Shown here: positions 58,094 to 64,000 of the stretch, piece by piece
Layout of the letters: each line of letters starts with the position of its first letter
How positions within the stretch are numbered: the stretch's first letter is position 1
DNA from: Tricholoma matsutake
Lineage: Eukaryota > Basidiomycota > Agaricomycetes > Agaricales > Tricholomataceae
Reading direction: 5' to 3'
Assembly: GCA_026075535.2 (NCBI GenBank)
Contig: AP026539.1
Span: 1,302,001 to 1,366,000 of the forward strand
Length of the DNA: 64,000 nt
Position numbers and translations under genes: made by a program
Notes under the pieces: generated by a model
Told to the model about the DNA's origin: nothing
The model's database searches: none
What the model saw: only the letters and a program-made list of their open reading frames with translations

Positions 58094-61000
58094 ATGCATT
58101 TAGATGTCAAAGTGGTAGGGACAGGCAGAGGAAAAGCCATCAAAACTGAAGCCCTACTCAACTCTGGAGCGGGAGGGATATTCATGAGTCACGAATTCGC
58201 AGAGAGCAGTGGATTCGAGCTGCACCCCCTGGAAAGGGTGATCAAGGTCAAGAACATGGACGGAACCCCAAACAAGAAGGGGGAGATTTCCCACTATGCC
58301 AGGGGACTCTTGACGATCAATGGAAGAACTTTCCCAACAACCTTCCTCATTGCAGGATTGGGAAAGGAATCGGTCATCTTGGGCCTGCCATGGCTCAGAA
58401 GAATCAATCCAGTAATCGACTGGAGAATTGGAACCTTCCAATTCAGGACGAATGACAAGACCCATCCTGAATTCTCATATGGAAGAGGAAGAACCCTTAT
58501 CGGTAGGGTACAGACCAAGAAAACCGATGACAAACACTTGTCATGGCGCCAGAGGGGAACCAAAAAGAAGAAGAACCTCCTAGACATGACAAAAGAAGAA
58601 CGACAGGCATGGTGCCAAGGCATCATTGCTAGAGACCAAGAGAAGCTTGCCCTCAAGAAGAAAGCTGCTGAGGAAGAATGGGCACAATGGAGAAAGGTGG
58701 CCACCAGAGAACTGGAGAAGCTGGCTGCCAAGAAAGAAGAAGGACGACTGGCAGTGGCCCGGATAGTCACGAAAGCAAGGGAAAAGATAGCCCTGAAAAA
58801 CAAGAAAGAAGAACTGGCAAAAGAAGAATGCCGAGAGCTATGCCAAAGAGTTGTCGCCAAGGCAAAACTGATGGGAGGAGTCCTCCACGAAGAACCAAGA
58901 AGAAGCAAGATGCCCGTCGAGACAAGAAAAGCGATGATCAAAGAAATTGACGATGAAGAGATCGCGATCATGACTCTTCAAGATGTGGAGCCCATAGGGC
59001 CACAAGACAAAGAAGACACTGGGAAGGAAAACCCAGCACAGGCAAACCATGAACAGGCAACAGAACAGGCAACAGAACAGGCAACAGAACAACCGAAAGA
59101 GACACCCGAACTAAAGATCGAAGACGACGAGCTACTGGTCGCCTACATCCAAGGAGAACCCATCATTGGAATATTTGAACCAGCTAAGACACCACTGACA
59201 GAGGAGTATGACGAGCCAAGATATGGATATTCTCAGATGACGAAGACGATCTCTCAGATCATAAAGGCAAAAGGATCACCACGATATGCTTATGGACAAA
59301 ACATCTGGATCAAAGCAAAAACATCGGTCTCACAACACCTGACACACAAGAAGGAAGGAGACCCCAAACAAAAGACCCTCGATGAACTACTCCCCAAACA
59401 GTACAGGGAGTACCGACGGATATTCGAAAAGGAAGCATCAGAGAGATTCCCAGAATCAAGACCCTGGGATCATGTGATCAAACTGAAAACGGACTTTATG
59501 GCAAAGGATTGCAGGGTTTACCCATTGTCACCGGCAGAACAAAAGAAACTCAACGAGTTTCTCGATGAAAGCCTGCAGAAAGGATACATTCGACCATTGA
59601 AATCGCCCATGGCATTGCCATTCTTCTTCATTGTGAAGAAGGACTTGGATGCGCTACAGCCCTGCCAAGATTACAGGTACTTGAATAATGGAACGATCAA
59701 GAACACCTACCTGCTGCCACTGGTAGGAGACCTGTTGGACAAACTGAGAGGGGCGAAATGGTTTACAAAATTGGACATCCAATGGGGATATCACAACATC
59801 AGAATCAAGGACGGAGATCAATGGAAGGCAGCCTTCAAGACAAACCGAGGGCTGTTTGAACCAACGGTGATGTTCTTCGGACTATGCAACTCACTGGAAA
59901 CCGTCCAGGCAATGATGAACAAGATATTCTGTGACATGATCGGAGAGGGATGGCTCATGATTTACATGGACGACATCCTGATATTCTCCAAGGATCAGAA
60001 TGAACACCAGGAAAGGACAAAGAGGGTACTGCAAAGACTGGCAGAGAACAACTTATACTTGAAACGAGAGAAATGCAAATTTGACGTCCATGAAGTGGAA
60101 TTCTTGGGTCTGATCATCCGACCCAACGAAATTGCCATGGACAACACGAAACTGGCAGGTATACAGGATTGGCCAACCCTGACAAATGTAAAGGCAGTCA
60201 GATCCTTCCTGGGATTTGGGAACTTCTACAGGAAGTTTATCGGACATTTTGCGGAGACAAGCAGACCACTTAATGAACTGACAAAAAAGGACAAGACGTT
60301 CAACTGGACAATGGAATGCGAACAGGCCTTTCAAATGCTGAAAAGGAAATTTGCAGAAGCACCGGTACTGCTGATGCCAGACCCGACAAAGCCATTCACA
60401 ATCGAATCAGATGCCTCAAAACACACGACAGGAGGAGTGCTGAGACAAAGGGATACAAATGGAGACTGGCATCCATGCGGATACATATTGCATGCGCTAA
60501 CACCAATGGAACGGAACTACAAGATTTACGACAGGGAGCTACTAGCAATAATATGATCGCTAGAGACCTGGAGACACTACCTAGTGGGTTCAGGACACCC
60601 AGTGGTGATCCTGTCGGACCACAAAAACTTGACGTACTTCTGAATGGCACAGAAACTGAACAGACAACAGGCAAGATGGAGCTTATTCCTATTGGAATTC
60701 AACTTGCAAATTGTCCATGTGCCTGGATCACAGATGGTACAGAGCGATGCGTTATCACGGAGAGCAGACCACATACCGGCGGAAGACAATGATAATGAAG
60801 ATGTCACAATGCTGCCAGAAACAGTATTTGTGAAATTCATTGACACAGAAATGCATGATCTACTCGCAGGGAGTATCATGAAAGATGACCTGGTAAAAAG
60901 CGCAATCGAGGCGCTAAAGACCAAAGGAACACCACCAATAAAATTGGCATTGGAAGACTGGAAGATAGAAGACAGCCTCCTATTCTTCTGAGACAGGTGC

Positions 61001-62290
61001 TATGTCCCCAACAACAGAGAACTATGGAAAAAGCTGGTGCAAAAATACCACAAAGGAGTAACCAGCAGACACCCGGGACAATGGCAAACAACCAAAATGA
61101 TCAGGAGAGACTACTGGTGGCTGGGGATGATGATGTACATCAAGAACTACATTGCTGGATGCGCAATATGCCAGCAGATGAAGGTCAACACGCACCCGAC
61201 GACCCCCCCACTACAACTGATCAAATCTGAAGCAACAAGACCATTCGTGATGGTGACGACAGATTTCATAACTGACCTACCTGAGTCCAGTGGTTATGAT
61301 GCACTCATGGTCGTGGTAGACCATGGGCTTATGAAGGGGGTAATTTTTATCCCTTGCAGGAAAACTGTAGATGCATTGGGAGTGGCCACCCTCTACCTAG
61401 ACAATGTCTACAAACAATTTGGCCTCCCAGACAAGATCATCTCTGACAGAGATCCCAGATTCGCCTCGCAGCTCTTCCAGGAGCTAGGAAGATTGCTTGG
61501 AATCAAGCTGGCAATGAGCACAGCATACCATCCCCAGACTGACAGGGAGACAGAACAGGTGAATCAAGAAGTGGAAGTGTACCTATGGATCTTCTGCTCA
61601 AACAATCAGGAGAATTGGAAGCATCTCCTCCCAACTGCAGAGTTCATGCACAACCAGAGAGCGCACTTCATACAGAAGAACTCCCCATTCTACCTCATGA
61701 TGGGCTATGAGCCCAAGGCGATCCCACTCCCCTACTTGAAAACAAACATACCGGCTATTGAGAAGCAAATTGTCGCACTGCAATGAGCCCGAGATGAAGC
61801 AAAGGCAACTCATGAGTTAGCCAGACAAATGATGGCAGAAAGAAAGACGAGACACTTCACCCTGTTCAAAGAAGGAGATATGGTGTGGCTAGAAGCAAAG
61901 AACCTCAAGATGACACACTTGATGAAGAAGCTCGCACCAAAGAGAGAAGGACTGTTCACCATTGAGAAGGTCCTGAGCCCACTCTCCTACCAACTGAAGT
62001 TACCAGAACAGTGGAAAATACACCCAGTGTTCCACGTGGCACTCCTTTCCCTGTATAAAGAAACTGAGACTCATGGACTGAACTTCCCAGAACCACCGCC
62101 TGATCTGATAGAAGGCGAATCGGAGTATGAAGTGGAAGCGATCATCGGACATAAGAAGAAAGGAAGGACCATGCACTTCTTAGTGAAGTGGGTCGGATAC
62201 CCGACCTTGGAGAACTCATGGGAACCCGAGGGGAACCTGACTAATGCCAAGAGAATTCTAGGGGCATATAAACAGCGACGACAGCTGTAG
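58094..62290 (+). pseudogene. pol: pol of gypsy element C, four internal TGA
   Basis: A single frame of about 1,398 codons interrupted only by TGA at 60554, 60641, 60989 and 61784, each where Arg is expected. The protease has LLNSGAGG, Asn replacing the catalytic Asp (58160-58162). A long Lys/Glu-rich linker (about 58560-59120) follows, with three short Q-A-T-E repeats. RT has YMDDILIF near 59965. RNase H follows with SDASKHTTGG. The integrase has zinc ligands (CAICQQM near 61170) and a core with TDFITDLP, ISDRDPRF and QVNQEVEVY. A chromodomain-like end has FLVKWVGYPTLENSWEPE. It was once a chromovirus-type polyprotein. The stops and the protease substitution inactivate it. Confidence 0.92.
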
Positions 62291-62322
62291 AACCTCTAAG
62301 ACCAGAAAATCCCCACCTAACC

Positions 62323-63048
62323 ATGGCAGAACAGACACCCATAATATCCCCCAAATGATGATTCACCAAACAGTTCCTACAAAACCCAGCAAATGCCAAA
62401 ACCCTCCGCACCCACCTTGCCCATGACCCTTCAAAATACCACCTTGCGAGAATGTGTTTCTACTACCAAAGCACGATTGATCGAATGAAACGCAACCTGG
62501 AAGAAGCGATGAACAACGCTGACGCCCTCAGAATTGAACAAGCGATCCAAGACATAGCTATGCCATGGTCAGACAGACAGAAGGCAGTTGAAAGAAACCC
62601 TCACACCCCCATAGATCAGAACCGACAATGACTGACCTCACCCTTGCCTTACAATGGGCAGAAAAACAAAAACAAACCACGAACTGCCTCTGGAAACACC
62701 TCCCCCTCTACGAACAACCAGATGACCAGACCTTTAGAAGTCATCAACCTTATGACACCCGAACCCGAACCATGATCAACCCAACCACCTTGGTCCCCTC
62801 CGCACATGAGGAACACCAGATGCTTCATTTGCCACCAGATCGGGCACTTCAGCCTGATCTGCCAAAGACATATCTGCAAGCACTGCAAGCAATGAGGCCC
62901 TGGACATTACAGCCCTGACTGCCCGATGAGGCAGCAGAAGGAACGAGAGGAAGAGCAGAGGTGATGGGACTTCCTTGAATCGGGGTACGATGATTTCGAC
63001 GACAATGCGATGGGGAATATGACCAGAGAACCATATGGGAGAACCTAG
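62323..63048 (+). pseudogene. Third ORF of gypsy element C with two zinc knuckles
   Basis: One frame from ATG 62323 (MAEQTPIISPK) to TAG at 63046, 241 codons, broken only by six TGA (62356, 62359, 62629, 62773, 62893, 62962). All are consistent with former CGA, and no TAA or TAG occurs inside. It has a helical N-terminal half (YQSTIDRMKRNLEEAMNNAD), a Pro-rich middle, then CFICHQIGHFSLIC (CX2CX4HX4C, 62821-62862) and a second knuckle starting CKHCKQ and ending GHYSPDC. It ends with an acidic segment (ESGYDDFDDNAMGN). It lies 32 bp after pol and before the purine tract, so it belongs to the element. A nucleic-acid-binding role is inferred from the knuckles; a second Gag-like protein is one possibility. 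Confidence 0.75.
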
Positions 63049-63102
63049 GGGAAAGCAGATAGTAATTTGAAGTCAGTGACTTTGAAGATAGAAGGGAGGT
63101 GA

Positions 63103-63570
63103 TGTTATGATTTTGTTATCGTAACCCAGGATGACCAGACGTACGCTGGCAAGACCGGGTACTACATCGGACCCTGGACATTGGATCCGTGATGTTGGAT
63201 GCCTCATGCTAGGCATGAGGCTTATTGTTCTATTGTTCTTTCTATTATTACTTGACAAGGATCTCGTATTCCGATTGGATGATAGACATCTCTGAACCAT
63301 ATATAAGCTACAGTAATACTGCCTGTATTCCTTAGCTTGACCTAATTCAACCAACGGTCTTAGACTCAACCAGAACACTCGACAGTCTAGAAAGTCTCTA
63401 GCTGTGATCAACCCGAACTTGACAGTTGGAAAGCCTCCAACTGTGATACACAAACCAACGGTCTACTCAGAAAGCATCTGAGTACGGATAACCGTGTCGA
63501 CTTAGGAAGCACCAAGTCCTGAACAGAACCCAAATATGATCAGGCTGAGTTAAGACCTATAGTCTTAACA
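63103..63570 (+). repeat. 3' LTR of gypsy element C
   Basis: 468 bp. Has a ~35-bp block (about 63163-63198, ATCGGACCCTGGACATTGG...) in place of the ~100-bp block of the 5' LTR. Confidence 0.95.
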
Positions 63571-63575
63571 GTACC

Positions 63576-64000
63576 TGTTTTGGCAGTGTCACAGGTATCC
63601 ATGGTTATTTGAGTCACCGGCCATGGAAGATGCCAGATATCGATCATCATGAGAAACAATGACAAAATCATCATCTGTAAGTATTTTTACTTTCTTTTTT
63701 CACAACTAATAGTTTTTTAGGTCCTACTCCAGCGACATGAAGTGCATGAAACCAGCCCAAATGACTTTTATTGTTGTTTGGGCCCCAGGTAAGTTGTTCT
63801 TTTGTTTTCCTTTACTCATCTAACTTCATTTTCATTGTTTACAGGTTTTAACTTACAACGACCTGACTACCACAACAATGATGATGATGACAGCCACCAC
63901 CACCCCTACCACAGCACCACAGCACCCCCAACTGCCGCTGTGAGCAACTGCTCATGGGGTGGAAATGGGGAGCAACAAGATGGGATAGGAGGATGAGGAC
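63576..64000 (+). repeat. Flank of element C and a further intron-like module
   Basis: 63576-63690 continues the palindromic target (CAGTGTCACAGG pairs with CCTGTGAC at 56330). 63755-63990 is a module: GCCCAAATGAC...GTTTGGGCCCC, GTAAGTTG, a pyrimidine-rich tract with ATCTAAC, TTTACAG, GTTTTAACTTACAACG, then CACC repeats and TGAGCAACTGCTCATGGGGT. It combines in one copy the intron-like and minisatellite motifs of the 24-30 kb elements. Confidence 0.55.

Larger units (their letters stand above)
56341..63575 (+). mobile_element. Full-length Ty3/gypsy element C with target duplication and extra ORF
   Basis: LTRs 56346-56881 and 63103-63570 begin TGTTA and end CTTAACA. The target duplication GTACC is at 56341-56345 and 63571-63575. 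A purine tract (GAAGGGAGGTGA) precedes the 3' LTR. Gag, pol (protease, RT, RNase H, integrase, chromodomain-like end) and a third ORF follow in order. The 5' LTR is 68 bp longer than the 3' LTR because one internal block differs completely; the rest is nearly identical. Total 7.2 kb between the duplications. Confidence 0.96.

Noticed and set aside
58294..58971. 225-residue Ser/Leu/Phe-rich minus-strand frame over the pol linker of element C
   Set aside because: Antisense shadow of the Lys/Glu-rich pol sequence; no motifs.
1..64000. Search for a TET/JBP dioxygenase gene, often found with KDZ transposons
   Set aside because: No frame with a convincing HxD...H...R arrangement or other recognisable signature was found.

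Overview
This window looks like a transposon-dense stretch of a basidiomycete (Agaricomycete-type) fungal genome. The clues are very short GT-AG introns (47-74 bp) in the two host genes, a KDZ (Kyakuja-Dileera-Zisupton) transposase of the basidiomycete kind, chromodomain Ty3/gypsy elements, a Mutator-like transposase remnant and many degenerate TE-derived ORFs. No bacterial or organellar signal is seen.

Layout. 1-3547: truncated, decayed Ty3/gypsy element (minus strand) with its 5' LTR. 3548-13000: decayed DNA-transposon debris, including a Mutator-like transposase (minus, about 5.7-7.5 kb), a minisatellite near 10 kb and a plus-strand RTC4-like fragment near 12.3-13.0 kb. 13.5-24.1 kb: a KDZ transposase gene (minus) split by a complete chromoviral Ty3/gypsy element (17312-23357; 5-bp target duplication GGTTC). 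24471-30000: two copies of one 2.4-2.55 kb non-autonomous element in opposite orientation, the right one inserted in a plus-strand TE ORF. 30-35.6 kb: the rest of that ORF, a divergent pair of multi-exon hypothetical genes, and many GATGCC/GGCAAT hexanucleotide repeats.

36.4-45.4 kb is an island of CpG-rich, host-like DNA with two confidently modelled genes: an Atg27-like type I membrane protein (plus, 5 exons, 409 aa) and a heterotrimeric G-protein alpha subunit (minus, 8 exons, 354 aa) with one exceptional 1,066-bp intron. 45.4-56.3 kb returns to TE debris: two solo LTRs, a 1.6-kb foldback structure built from ~150-bp tandem units, and a TIR element with a 553-bp MITE nested in it. 56346-63570 is a second full-length Ty3/gypsy element (target duplication GTACC) with gag, pol and an extra downstream ORF encoding two zinc knuckles.

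Most of the DNA is mobile elements inserted in one another. The coding frames of the two full-length retroelements are interrupted almost only by TGA at positions where CGA (Arg) is expected, pointing to CpG methylation and deamination as the main inactivating force. All functional calls rest on motif recognition by eye; no database search was run.
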